Below, piece by piece: positions 19,694 to 30,079 of a DNA stretch of 64,000 nucleotides (its first letter is position 1; every line of letters starts with the position of its first letter). The notes below the pieces were generated by a model. It was not told where the DNA came from, did no database searches, and was given only the letters and a program-made list of their open reading frames with translations. The DNA lies in NCBI GenBank assembly GCA_022009855.1, contig CP091727.1, positions 3,782,001 through 3,846,000 of the forward strand, in the 5' to 3' direction. Position numbers and translations under genes: made by a program. Source of the stretch: Lentisphaeria bacterium. GTDB lineage: Bacteria; Verrucomicrobiota; Lentisphaeria; Victivallales; Victivallaceae.

Positions 19694-21432
19694 ATGATAC
19701 AGTCAAAGAGTGGTGATCTGAAAATTCGGCTTGTTGACGATCCTTTGAGGATGGAACTGTACAGCGTCCGTTCCGAACGGCTTCTGCTGCAGATTCCGGG
19801 CAGTGCTCTGCTCGTGCCGGATTTTGCCGGATCCTGCAAAATGGAAGCCGTGGAGAAGGACGGGGAATTGCAGCTTCGCTTCGCAAGCCCGGCAATTGAT
19901 TCCGGTTGGGTTCGGATCCGGCCGGCGGCGCCGGGTTTCACTCTTTCCGGAGAGTTCGTTCCTGCCGGGGATTGTGAGCTGAATGCGCTGCATATTCTGC
20001 CGCGGGGAACTGCTCTCGGATTTTATCAGCTGATCAACTTCAGAAATCGCCATCACACTTCGGCGGTCTGGCCGGAACTATTGCCCGGCATGGAGTGTGA
20101 AAGTTCGACGGACTCTTCGGATCGTCAGTTTGCGCCGCATCCTGCCGCGATGCTGTTGACTGCCGGTTCCGACAATCTGTTTTGTGGTGTTTCCGAACCG
20201 GTGGCAGGATCTTTCGGCATGAAATTCCGGGCTGCTCATTATCGACTGGAACAATGGACGCTGGAGTTCGGGTCACGAGGATATGGATTGCCGCTCATTG
20301 GCGGGAAAGTTTTCCGCTTGCCTGAATTCCGGCTGTTTTCGGTTGCGGAGGGAACGCCGTTCGACTGTTTCCGCACTTTCGGAGAAATGCTAATCCGGGA
20401 AGGGAAGATTCCGGATCCCGCATGGAAAAAGCGTTTCGACTGGCATCGGGAAAATGTCTACTGCACCTGGGGCGATCAATGTGCGCTTGCAATGAAGAAT
20501 CTGCCGCCAGATGTGCCGGAAAATTCCGTTTTTGAAGGCGGTGACGCCGCTCCCGTGCTTCAGACGTTGAACGAGCCGCTGGTCCGCCGTGCGGCGGAAA
20601 TCATCCGTCGGGAGAGGCTGCCGATCCGTACCATTTTGCTGGATGACGGCTGGCAGATTGCCCGGGGATTGTGGGAGCCGCATCCGGAACGCTTTCCCGA
20701 GATGCGGAAACTGGTGGACGACCTGCACCGCGAAGGATTCCGGGTCGTGATCTGGTGGGTCTGGTCGGAGATCACGAAAAATGCGGAACCATTCCTCCGG
20801 AGGGAGCATCTGCTGGCGAACGGCAAACGGCTTCCGGATGGGGAGTTGCAGTATGATTTCTCCCGACGCTCGACGCGGGAGGAGTATTTGATTCCGTTGT
20901 TCCGACGACTCTTTTCGTCGGAGCCGGGCTGTCTGGATTTCGACGGGATCAAGACCGATTTTCAGATGGAGAAGATTCTCTGCGAATATCCGCCGGAAGA
21001 TTCCGCGTGGCGCGGAGAAGAGAATTATATGGCTCATCTCTATCCGTTCCTGATGAAGACGATGCGCTCCTTCAAGCCGGATGCCGTCCACATCGGCTGT
21101 TCCGGGAACTATTTCCTTGCCGGAGAGATCGACATCAACCGTACCTACGATGTGGCGAATGACGACGTGCAGGAACATTTAAACCGGGCGCGGATGCTGG
21201 AGGCTACGACCCCGGCACTCCGGTCGTGCTGGATCTGCATCTTTACGTTTCCAACCGTTCCGCCTGGCTGAAAGCGGCAGCGGAACGGAAAATTCCAGTG
21301 CATGTCGGTCATCTGCTCTTCGCCCGCGATTCGATGTTTACCCGGCCGCGGGAGGCATCCGCCGAAGACTGGAGTGTATTGCGTGAAGAACTCGTCAACC
21401 CGTTGTCCCGCAGAAAGGAAGAAAAGCCATGA
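19694..21432 (+). CDS. Alpha-galactosidase-like glycoside hydrolase (GH36 clan), one frame break
   Basis: About 578 residues. An N-terminal beta-sandwich precedes a TIM barrel beginning FDWHRENVYCTWGDQCAL. RTILLDDGWQIARGLWEPHP is the GH36/GH27 DDGW motif, and FDGIKTDFQME fits the nucleophile strand (KxD). CSGNYFLAGEIDINRTYDVA fits the later acid/base region. The frame breaks near 21215 (CCCC run) and resumes as VVLDLHLYVSNRSAWLKA, ending at 21432. No signal peptide. Its stop overlaps the ATG of the next pseudopilin (ATGA), indicating coupling. Confidence 0.78.
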
Positions 21433-22134
21433 AACGAAGAAGATTTTCGCTCATTGAATTGCTTGTCGTTATTGCGATCATCGCGATTCTGGCGGGACTG
21501 CTGTTGCCGGCGTTGAACTCCGCCCGGGAACGGGCGCGGGCGGTGCAGTGTTCGAACAATCTCAAGCAGAATATGCACGGCGTTCAGCAGTACGGCGTGG
21601 ATTACGGGCCCTATATGTTCACCTACTATCAAGTGGATTACGGCTCCAGCACCCCGTGGAGCAAAGTGATGCGGGATGGCGGGTATATGACGAAAGGTAC
21701 GTGGGAGTGTCCCGCCCGGAACCGGATTCCACCGGATCGTTCCAATGAAATCTGGTGTTCCTACGGCATGTTTTCACTCTCCACTCCCAACCATCCGTTC
21801 ATCACGGTGGAATACAGGAAATTGATGGGAAATTTTGTCTTTTATGCCGCCTGAACTGACCTCCTCCATGTACAATATTCAGAAGATGAAAATCCCCTCG
21901 CGGGTTTTTGCCATTGCGGATACCTGGACACTGCGGGAAGTGTGGAAGGATCGTTCCTGGTGGGCCTGGTATCCGAACAGCCTGTTTGAATCAGACGGCG
22001 CGCTCGGCCTCAATCACCGGAATACCGCAAACATGAGTTTTTTCGACGGCCATGTGGAGAATGTCCAGATCAACTGGCTGCGGGAGAACAACATCAGTGC
22101 ATGGATCGCCAACGGACAGTCGTTTGTGTTGTAA
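21429..22134 (+). CDS. Pseudopilin-like protein with prepilin N-methylation motif (one frame break)
   Basis: MKRRRFSLIELLVVIAIIAI has a short basic leader, prepilin cleavage site and hydrophobic helix; CSNNLKQNMHGVQQYGVDYG follows. The frame changes near 21840 and resumes SMYNIQKMKIPSRVFAIADT, ending with HRNTANMSFFDGHVENVQIN, the H-X9-DGH motif of this family. It begins inside the stop of the GH36 gene and is followed 22 bp later by a secreted GH-A-type enzyme. It is the second copy of the pseudopilin-hydrolase pairing in this window. Confidence 0.82.
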
Positions 22135-22156
22135 TGGCAATAAGGAGTTTTTTGTC

Positions 22157-24530
22157 ATGTGGAAACTTTATCCGGTTCTATTCGTAAGCGCAATGCTGTG
22201 TTCCGCGGAGAGTCTGCCGGAACTGAGATTTCATGCTCCTGGTTCGGTGATGCTGCCGGGGGAGAAGATAGTTGCAACTCTAACTCCGGGAGGGAGGACG
22301 TTTCACTGGTCCATTCTTGACTGGCAAGGAAAGACATTGACAAACGGAACAGCCCGGGGGAATTTTCCTTGCCGGAGACTCTTCTTCCGGGATATTACAG
22401 TCTGGAAATTTCATCGGCCGGGAAAACGCTCCGGAAAAATTTCGGAATTCTGCCGTCGGGAAAAATCTCAGGTTCCCCGGAGATGCCGTACTGCGTGGAT
22501 TTCGCTTCGGCGATCGGGACGGTTCCCCGCTATGATCCGAACGACCTGCGCAGATCGCTGAAGTTTTTTGCAGATCTCTGTGCAAAGGCGGGAATCCGCA
22601 TGGTTCGGGAACGATTCTGGTGGAGCGCCTCCGCTGAAAACCCCGGAGAGTACCACTGGGGCGCACACTTCCGCTTGCCGCGGAACTGTTTGCCGAACGG
22701 GGAATCAAAATTTCCTGCACCTTTCATAACGCGCCGAAACATGAACGCGAATGGGGGGGAGTTTGCCGAATTCTCCGCTTTCAGTCTACAGATTCGGCAA
22801 GGCGGCAGCGGAGAAATTCCGAAATCAGATTCAGGTGTGGGAGTTCTGGAATGAGCAGGAACTCAACTGCACCGAACTTTCCCGGGATGCCGTCTGGAAC
22901 TTTGCCGCAATGTTCAAGGCATTTGTGCTGGGGGCCCGGAGTGTCGATCCCTCATTGCGGTTCACTCCCGGCAGTTTCGCCACCATTGGAAAGGATACGC
23001 CCTACATCGAATGCCTCATGAAGAACGAGTTGAGTGGTTACACCGACATTTTCAACATCCACTTGTATGCACCGTGCGATCGCTATCCAGTTCTGATGGA
23101 GGAGGCCGGAAAGTGGATGAATTCCGGCGGAATGGGCAGGGCGGAGATCTGGGTTACCGAAAACGGTACCAACGCGGAAGGGAAGGCCGTCTCTGCCCCG
23201 GCAGAAGCGGTGCCGGGAGTCTTCGCCCACTCACCGGACCAGGAGTTGCTTCAGGCGGAATTCATGGTGAAGGCGCAGCTGAAACTGCAGGCACTGGGGG
23301 CACGGAGGACGTTTGCCTTTGTTCTGCCGCCCTACAATGAGCGCGGGGGAACCAAGGATTGGGGATTTCTGAGGCGTGACTACTCCGCCAAGCCTGTTTA
23401 TTTCGCATTCGCCTCCCTGATTCATTCGCTGGGCAATGCGGAACTGCTCGGCACATGGGAGGCCGGTCCGGGCGCGGAAGCGCTGCTTTTCCGGCAGAAG
23501 GATGGTTCTCTGAGTCTGGTCTGCTGGTCGGACTCCAATGTGGACCGGGAGGAGGCGTCGTCGCGTGAGATCACATTGCGGATTCCTTCCCGATGCGAGT
23601 TGCGCGGAAGCAATCTTTTCGGAACGCCGTTTGTATTACCCACCGACGGCAGTCATGTTTCTGTCAGGATCAATCGTTATCCGGTGTATCTGCATGGTCT
23701 GGCGGCGTTGAAACCAGCTGTTCCGGCTCCGGTCAGAAAGACGGTGACGAATGTCACCGGGAAAGATCTTTCTGTTATTGTCGCGCTGCATCCGCTGGAA
23801 CATTGCGAGCTGAGCGGAACCAATACGGCTCTGCAGATTCATCCGGATCATGGCCGCTGCCGGGTGCTGCTTCGGGTGGCGAATCTCACCGGAGCGGAAG
23901 AGCGGATCTATCGACAGTTCAGGCGTACTGAGGGGGCTTCCGGAAATCATAGAGCTTCCGCCCTTTTCCCAGGTGGATTTTACGGCGGAAATCCAGCCCG
24001 AGGAACGGGATTTCTCAGCTCTCGTTCTGCGTGGAGTTTTTAATGGAAAGGAGATGAGCGGTATAACGATTCCCATCGCCCGGCTGGATCGTCCCGGTAT
24101 TGTGCTTCCGGTCTGGGAAATCAATCGATGGAAGAAGAATTCCGCGGGGAAAAACATGACATTCACACCGGATGAAAAGCAACAAATCATGACGATCGAT
24201 GCTTCGTTCAATCCTCAAAGAGACAAATGGGTTTACCGGAATTTTCGTTCGATCGTGAATCTTTGCGCGGTGCGGCGGGAATTGCATTTGAATTGCGTGC
24301 CAACAGGAAGCTGACCGCCAATTTCATGCTTGCCATGTTTTTCGGAGAAGCCGCTCGGCGAGTATCTGGGATTGACCTACGCACCGCCCTCAACGCAGTG
24401 GCGTGACAACTTCATTCCGTTGCATCAGCTGGATGCCGGAAAGTTCCGCTTTCTCCGAATCGGAATGAATCCGCGGGAGGATTCGGTGAGTTATTCCATT
24501 CGGAATCTGCGGATCATTCCCGGAAAATAA
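22157..24530 (+). CDS. Secreted GH clan-A-type glycosidase (GH39-like), multiple frame breaks
   Basis: ATG 22157 follows ATAAGGAG. The signal peptide is MWKLYPVLFVSAMLCSAESL. The barrel reads FASAIGTVPRYDPNDLRRSL and MVRERFWWS, then VWEFWNEQELN with the acid/base NE and, later, AEIWVTENGTN with the probable nucleophile Glu, both placed as in clan GH-A. A C-terminal region of beta domains ends QLDAGKFRFLRIGMNPREDS. Frames switch near 22365, 22665-22740, 23925, 24245 and 24330. Expected length is about 790 residues. It is probably exported; the substrate is unknown. Confidence 0.65.
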
Positions 24531-24541
24531 TGGAGGAACAT

Positions 24542-24583
24542 GGGGAAGAAGAACTCTTCCCCGCTTCCCCGGAACATTCCGGG
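24542..24583 (+). terminator. Two adjacent hairpins after the GH operon
   Basis: GGGGAAGA/TCTTCCCC (24542-24562) is followed by CCCGGAA/TTCCGGG (24568-24583). There is no clean T run, so termination is possible but not certain. They lie directly behind the stop at 24530. Confidence 0.35.
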
Positions 24584-24659
24584 AAAATATCTTTCTTGCG
24601 TTTTCCGCAGATGCGGGTTATAGTAAGCCGCGAGAGGCAAAGGGCCGGAATGCGGAGAA

Positions 24660-24953
24660 ATGTCGATGAAATGCCGGAGTTTTCTCTATGTCAACCGGGA
24701 GGATCCCCGGCTGTTCGTCTACAAGCACCCGAAGTGGAAATGGCTGGGGGTGACGCTGAATTTCGCCCATGGGAAACGCTGTGTTCTCGTCATTCTCTTC
24801 TCCACGGTACCGCTGCTGGTGATCCTGCTTCTGACGCATCACCATCTGCGTGCAGCTCTGGTCATTGTCTGGCTGGTCGCGTTCGTCTGGTTCTGTTTCC
24901 GCGGCGCCGCCCTCGATCTAAAACGGCATCCGGGCAATCCCGCCGCACGCTGA
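24660..24953 (+). CDS. Small DUF5808-like membrane protein
   Basis: 97 residues, intact. The N-terminus SFLYVNREDPRLFVYKHPKW, then GVTLNFAHGK, matches the DUF5808 pattern (a short segment of N-x-x-DPRLFV followed by TLNFA) as I remember it. Two hydrophobic helices follow (about residues 42-58 and 64-80: LVILFSTVPLLVILLL, AALVIVWLVAFVWFCF). The function of the family is unknown. It stands alone between the GH operon and the LacI locus. Confidence 0.6.
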   Translation: MSMKCRSFLYVNREDPRLFVYKHPKWKWLGVTLNFAHGKRCVLVILFSTVPLLVILLLTHHHLRAALVIVWLVAFVWFCFRGAALDLKRHPGNPAAR

Positions 24954-25029
24954 GTACTGAGACCTCTTCGCCCCAGAGGATTTTCCCCGCCCCGTTGCCA
25001 ATGACGGCACCTCTTCTCCGGATACCCCC

Positions 25030-25086
25030 TTGCATTTTCCCAATTCCGGCCTATATTAATACGCAGAAACGCTGAACCGGTTCAGC
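25030..25086 (+). promoter_or_regulatory. Promoter and LacI-type operator of the second LacI gene
   Basis: TTGCAT (25030-25035), 16 bp, TATATT (25052-25057). A perfect 16-bp palindrome GCTGAACCGGTTCAGC follows at 25071-25086, covering the region just after the predicted start of transcription. The gene begins at 25099 behind GGGGGA. Confidence 0.72.
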
Positions 25087-25098
25087 AATGGGGGAGCC

Positions 25099-26171
25099 AT
25101 GCGGGTTACGCTGAAGGATATCGCTGTGCGGGCAGGGGTGTCGAAGTCACTGGTGTCGATGTATCTCAACGGGAATCCTGCGGCCCGGCTTCAGCCGGAG
25201 ACGAAGGAACGGATCGATCGCGCCATCGAGGAGTTCGGCTACCGTCCCAGTTTTGCCGCGCAGGCGCTGGCGCAGGGACGGACGAAGATGATCGGATTTG
25301 TAGTCGGCGGTGTGCGGGATCCCTATTTTTCCGGAATGATCGATGTAATTCTCGACACCGCCGACCGGCGCGGCTATCAGCTGATGCTCTTTGTGACGCG
25401 CGGTCAGCCGGAAAAGGAACGGCGCTGTCTGGAGTGTCTGATCCGTTCCCAGGTGGATGGGGTGCTCTATCAGCCGCAGCTGGATCCCGATCTGCCTCTG
25501 GCGCAGGAGTTGTGCCGGATCCGCTATCCGCTGATTCTGTTCGGACAGCGGAGCTCCCAGTTTGCGACGGCGTGGAGCGACTGCCGCGTGGCGATTCGCG
25601 ATGCCGTCCGCGAGGTGTGCCGCGACGGGGAAAAAGAGCTCTTTCTTGCCGGATATCAGCTCTCCCGTTATGCCGAATGGTTTGCAGAGGCCGGGAGGGA
25701 ATGGGGCGCAACGCTGGAGCTGTATCCGGATCTCTCAGGCCGCGAACAGGTGCCGGCGCTGATTCGCGGAATTCTGCGGAAACGCCCCCCGACAGTGTTT
25801 CTGAGTTCCTGCCGAATTGCTGAAACGCTCCTTGCCGCGATCGACGGGGAGGGGCGGCGTACCGCCCGCGCATCATCACAATTTATCATTTCCCGATCGA
25901 TCTGGTCGATGACCCGAGAATAGCCGGGGTGATCCGATGCGATTTCGACGGGCTCGTGTCAACGGCGGCCAATGCGTTGATCGACCAGGCGGAGCGCCCT
26001 TCGGAAACGTTTGTGCGTTCCTACACCGGACGGGCCGGATTCGTGCCGTACCGAAAGTTCGACACTCTGCTCAAGCCATATGATGAAATCCCGGCGGAGG
26101 GGGCGGAACCGGCCGCTTCCTGCGCCGAAAGCAAAAAAGTTCCGGATGTGAAAAGAGAAGAAGGAAAGTAA
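25099..26171 (+). CDS. LacI/GalR-family transcriptional repressor (one frame break)
   Basis: About 357 residues. HTH: MRVTLKDIAVRAGVSKSLVS; hinge: YRPSFAAQALAQGRTKM. The effector domain includes IGFVVGGVRDPYFSGMIDVI and LIRSQVDGVLYQPQ. At a GGGG run near 25852 the frame changes and resumes PRIITIYHFPIDLVDDPRIA and the conserved end GLVSTAANALIDQAERPSE. It is followed 4 bp later by an intact GH36-like gene, so regulator and enzyme are co-transcribed under the operator at 25071. Confidence 0.82.
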
Positions 26172-26175
26172 GAAC

Positions 26176-28044
26176 ATGATTCAGATTCATCCCGACGGTA
26201 CTTTTGACCTCGTACTGGGAGAGTTTCGGCTGGAACACTGCCGGGCGAAAATCAGCGTCGACCGGGTGGAGGAGCAGGTGAGCTGGACTCCCGCCGCTTC
26301 CGGAGAGCTTTCCGGAACGAGCCGTTCCGGCAGCTGGTCGTTTTCCGCTTCCGAGCAGGCCGGTCGGATCGAGCTGCGGCTGAACGGAACGCTGAATGCT
26401 CCCGCCGATCTGGTCGAGGTGACCGTGCTGGAGATCCCGGAGCTGGCGGCCGACCATCTGCTTGCCGAGGGGCTGCGCATGGGCGGCTGCGAAGCGGTCA
26501 AGCTGCCCTGCCGTCGGGAGAAGGAGTTCGAAAGTTTCTACCATTGCATGATCACCCGTGATGGAAAGACGCTGATGTTGTCGATGCCGCTTCGCCAGCG
26601 GCAGCCGGGATCGTTCCGGGGGCGGTTCGAAGGGGAGCGGCTCGGCGGGGTCCGGGCGCGTTATGAACTGCTCTGCTACAGCGGCCGCAAGGTGGAACTT
26701 GATCCGGTCACGATTGAGGCGGGAGACGGTTTTGCATTGCTGGAAAACTGGACCGGCGGCAACATCGAATGTCCCCGGGATTTTTCCACTCCGCCGGAGG
26801 CTGGCTGGAACTCCTGGGACTATTACCGCTGGACCATCACCGAGGAGGAGGTGTTGAAAAACGCCGAATTCATCGCCCGGGACCCGGTGCTCTCGAAACA
26901 TGTCAAGCGGATCATCATCGACGATGGCTGGCAGTACTGCTACGGGGAGTGGGAGGCCAATCCCTACTTCCCCGGCGGAATGGAATTTCTGGCGAAGGAA
27001 CTCTCGAAGATGGGGTTTGAACCGGGCCTCTGGTTCGCGCCGTCGATCATCGAACCGCACTGCTTCATTGCACAGCAGGCGCCGGAAATGCTCGCGCTCT
27101 CCCTCGGCGGCCAGCCCTGTCTCGCTTATGAATGCATGCGACGGTTCGGGTTCGTGCTCGATCCGACGGTGGAGAAGACCCGGAAACATCTCCGTGAACT
27201 CTTTTCGCGCTACGCCGGAATGGGGTACAAATACTTCAAGCTGGACTTTCTCAACTCCACGCTGAACGCGCCCCGTTTCCACGACGGGATGGTGCCGCGG
27301 AGCGAAATCGTCCGGCGGCTGCTCGAACCGGTCTATGAGGGGATCGACGGCCGCGCCCGGATTCTCGGCTGCAACTACCCGTTCCTGGCGGGGAATCGAA
27401 TGGTGGATTCGGTCCGGATCGGCGCGGACATCCATGCCCGCTGGCCGAATATCCACAGCAACGCTCTGGCGGCCGGTGCCCGCTTCTGGGCGAACAAGCG
27501 GCTCTGGCTGAACGATCCGGATTTCGCGGTCTGCCGCGGCGTGGAAACCAGCGACGATCCGAACCTCTGGCGGCTCAATCCGCTGCTCGTCTTCGTCGAG
27601 CCGGGGTCAGCCTATGATGCGGAACGCGATATGAAACTTGCCACGGCGACGAAGAGCGAGGTGGAGATTCTGCTCGGAGTCGTTTTGATGGCGGCCGGTG
27701 CGGTCAACCTCTCCGACGACATGACGAAACTCAATGCGGCCGGTCTGGAGTTGGCCCGCAAGGTGGTCGCGGCTCCTTCGGGCGACGCGGCAAAGCCGCT
27801 GGATCTCTTCTCGGAAGAGTGTCCGTCACTCTGGCTGCAGCGGGTCGGGAACGGCCGGCGCCTGATGACGGTCAACTGGGGAGAGAGCCCGAAGCGGGTG
27901 CGGTTGAGTCTCGCCGAGTACGGCATCCCGGGAACGGAAATGCGCGATTTCTGGCGGGATGAACCGGTTGTGTTCCCGAACGGTGTGCTCGAACTGGAGC
28001 TGGCCCCCCACAGCTGCCGCCTCTTTGAAACGCCAGTGCTCTGA
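26176..28044 (+). CDS. Alpha-galactosidase-like glycoside hydrolase (GH36 type)
   Basis: 622 residues, intact. The N-terminal beta-sandwich covers about 1-195. The TIM barrel begins PPEAGWNSWDYYRWTITEEE, with IIIDDGWQYCYGEWEANP, FEPGLWFAPSIIEPHCFI and YKYFKLDFLNSTLNAPRF, whose KLD aspartate is the expected nucleophile. RIGADIHARWPN fits the later acid/base part of the barrel. A C-terminal beta domain ends near 620. No signal peptide, so probably cytoplasmic. The GH27/36 family hydrolyses alpha-galactosides and related sugars. It is the second gene of the LacI operon. Confidence 0.85.
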   Translation: MIQIHPDGTFDLVLGEFRLEHCRAKISVDRVEEQVSWTPAASGELSGTSRSGSWSFSASEQAGRIELRLNGTLNAPADLVEVTVLEIPELAADHLLAEGLRMGGCEAVKLPCRREKEFESFYHCMITRDGKTLMLSMPLRQRQPGSFRGRFEGERLGGVRARYELLCYSGRKVELDPVTIEAGDGFALLENWTGGNIECPRDFSTPPEAGWNSWDYYRWTITEEEVLKNAEFIARDPVLSKHVKRIIIDDGWQYCYGEWEANPYFPGGMEFLAKELSKMGFEPGLWFAPSIIEPHCFIAQQAPEMLALSLGGQPCLAYECMRRFGFVLDPTVEKTRKHLRELFSRYAGMGYKYFKLDFLNSTLNAPRFHDGMVPRSEIVRRLLEPVYEGIDGRARILGCNYPFLAGNRMVDSVRIGADIHARWPNIHSNALAAGARFWANKRLWLNDPDFAVCRGVETSDDPNLWRLNPLLVFVEPGSAYDAERDMKLATATKSEVEILLGVVLMAAGAVNLSDDMTKLNAAGLELARKVVAAPSGDAAKPLDLFSEECPSLWLQRVGNGRRLMTVNWGESPKRVRLSLAEYGIPGTEMRDFWRDEPVVFPNGVLELELAPHSCRLFETPVL

Positions 28045-28063
28045 CACGGGGCGGTGAGGCTTT

Positions 28064-28114
28064 CTCCTGCGCTGCCGGTTCAAAACTCCTTGAGCGAATC
28101 CGGCAGCGCAGGAG
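28064..28114. repeat. 15-bp perfect inverted repeat across the stop of the sugar kinase gene
   Basis: CTCCTGCGCTGCCGG (28064-28078) and its exact complement (28100-28114) flank a 21-base loop containing the kinase stop codon. It could fold in transcripts from either strand at this convergent gene junction. No T run follows. Confidence 0.7.
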
Positions 28115-28938
28115 TCGCTCCATGCTGCGAACAGACATAGGAGGCGACGCGGTTGCCGTGCCGGTTGATTCGGTCGAGCGGCAGACCGCGGAGCAGACCG
28201 GCGATCAGCGTCGCCGTGAAGCTGTCTCCGGCGCCGACGGAGTCGACCATCTTCTCCAGCTCTCCGGCGGGAGCGCGGGAGCATTCGCCGCGGCGGTGAA
28301 GTTCGGCACCTTCCGGGCCGAGGCTGAGGGCGACCAGTTCGATGTTCCCTGCGAGCAACCGTGGGATGACCTCCTCTGGTTTCACGCCGAAGAACCCCGC
28401 CAGAATCGGGAGTTCCTCATCGTTGAGTTTGAGTATGTTGGCCAGCTGAAGCGTCTCCAGAACCACCTCCCGGTTGTAGAAGGGCGCGCGCAGATTGAGG
28501 TCGAAGACGCGGAGGGCGTCTTCGCGAGTGTGGCGAAGGAAGGTGCGGATGGTTTCCCCGAACCGTTTCTCTGCGCGAGTGCCGAAGCAGACCGCGTCGA
28601 AGGTCGGTGCGAGTTCGGCGAGGGCGGGCGTCCAGCGGATCTGGTCCCAGGCGGATTTTTTCCGCGAAGGTGTAGGTCGGTTTCCCGTGTGAATCGAGGG
28701 TGACGCGGACTTCGCCGGTCGGGAGTTCGTTTTCCTGAACTGCCGAGGTGTCGACGCCGAGAGCGGCGAGTTCGGCGAGGGCGCGTCCCGCAAGCCGGTC
28801 GCGCCCGACTGCGGAGATGAGATGGGAATCCAGTCCGAACTGGCTGAGCATTGCGGCGACGTTGCAGGGAGCGCCGCCGAGGCGGTCACGGTCGGGAAAG
28901 CGGTCGAAAAGGAGCTCTCCGATGGCTGCGGTTTTCAT
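28080..28938 (-). CDS. PfkB-family carbohydrate kinase (fructokinase-like), one frame break
   Basis: About 285 residues. It starts MKTAAIGELLFDRFPDRDRL with the N-terminal motif GGAPCNVAAMLSQFG. A break in an A6 run near 28657 separates PTYTFAEK from SAWDQIRWTPAL. The later part holds LNLRAPFYN, LKLNDEELPILAGFFG and the C-terminal PfkB signature DSVGAGDSFTATLIAGLL with its catalytic Asp. It probably phosphorylates fructose or a similar ketose. The start codon overlaps the upstream AraC stop (ATGA). Confidence 0.83.
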
Positions 28939-29914
28939 GAGTCGTGTTCCTTGTAGATTCGTTTATCTTCTGTAAACTTGACGCCGTCTGCGGGCCGGGT
29001 TCGCAGCTGGGACGGCGTGTAGCCGAAGCGGGCCCGGAATTGACGGGAAAAATAGATGACGTCGCTGAATCCGCAACTGCCCGCGATCTCCGAGACGTTG
29101 TAGGAGCTCTCCTCGAGCATCCGGCGGGCATAGTTGAATTTCAACGTGTTGACATACTCCTTGACGGTGACTCCGTGGGCGCGGAGGAAGAGGCTGGAAA
29201 GGTAGTTGGGCGAACAGCCGATCGCGTGCGCCGTCTCCGTCACATCGGGAAACCGGTTGGGAAAATTTTCATCAATGTACCGTTTGGCCCGGTGCGCCAG
29301 CGGATGGAACGATTCGATTACCGTGTGCACAGTCTGCCCTTTGCGCGGACCGGCAAGGCGCAGTTCGATGTCCAGCCGCAGTTTTTCCAGCAGAGCCCGG
29401 CGCAAATGATCCCGGATTTCCTCGCATCGCCGGTCGCGATGATCGGCCCAGGCGGAGAGCGCCTGAAGGATTCCGCAGTAGAAGGGCGGCTCTTCCAGCG
29501 GCAGCACATGGTAGACCACCGGGAGATGGTCGCGGCCGGCGCAGGCCAGATGGAGCGAGGCATGACTGCTGCGGGTCATCAACACGAAGTTCGCGAACGG
29601 AGTGCCGTCGCAGTTGTTGCTCCGCTCCGCATGGGGAGCCCCGGTGGAATCAGCAGCAGGTCGCCGCGACGGAGCAGAACGGTCTGGCGCGGAAAGCGGA
29701 ATTCACAGCCACCCTGAAGCTGAAGAAAGAGTTCCGGTTCAAGGTGATAGGCGCTGCCTGGAATTTTCTCCCACATCCCCTCGCTGCGCGGCAAAATCGT
29801 TCTGCTTCCCTGGCGGAGAAACGCATCCAGCGCGGGCAGAAACCACTCTTCCGACCGGCCCCGGTCGGCATCGGCAAGGTGGAGTTCGGGCAGTGTAAAC
29901 GGTGTATCGGTCAT
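28935..29914 (-). CDS. AraC-family transcriptional regulator (one frame break)
   Basis: It starts MTDTPFTLPELHLADADRGR at 29914, with AAGG upstream. The cupin segment FRFPRQTVLLRRGDLLLIPP is followed by a break near 29625; the restored frame gives NNCDGTPFANFVLMTRSSHA. The HTH reads ETAHAIGCSPNYLSSLFLRA and GSCGFSDVIYFSRQFRARFG. About 325 residues. It overlaps the kinase start by ATGA, so the pair forms an operon in which the regulator probably controls its own kinase. The promoter is TTGCAA-16-TATTTT at 29934-29961. Confidence 0.82.
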
Positions 29915-29933
29915 GGTGCGCCTTTCGGTGAAT

Positions 29934-29961
29934 AAAATATTGCTGTTTGGATAAATTGCAA
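29934..29961 (-). promoter_or_regulatory. Promoter of the AraC-kinase operon
   Basis: On the minus strand TTGCAA (29961-29956), 16 bp, TATTTT (29939-29934), 20 bp before the ATG at 29914. Confidence 0.5.
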
Positions 29962-30079
29962 GTCCGCATGTCGCGAATTTTTGCCGCAATGAAGAGGAGG
30001 CTCTGCTTGCGGCGGAGCCGTTGCGGTGATATCTTATGCGAATAATTCGAATTTGTTGGTTCCGGGAGGCTGTCGCCGT

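Noticed and set aside
26071..27456. 461-residue antisense open frame over the intact GH36 gene
   Set aside because: Same reason; the GH36 reading is uninterrupted with catalytic motifs.
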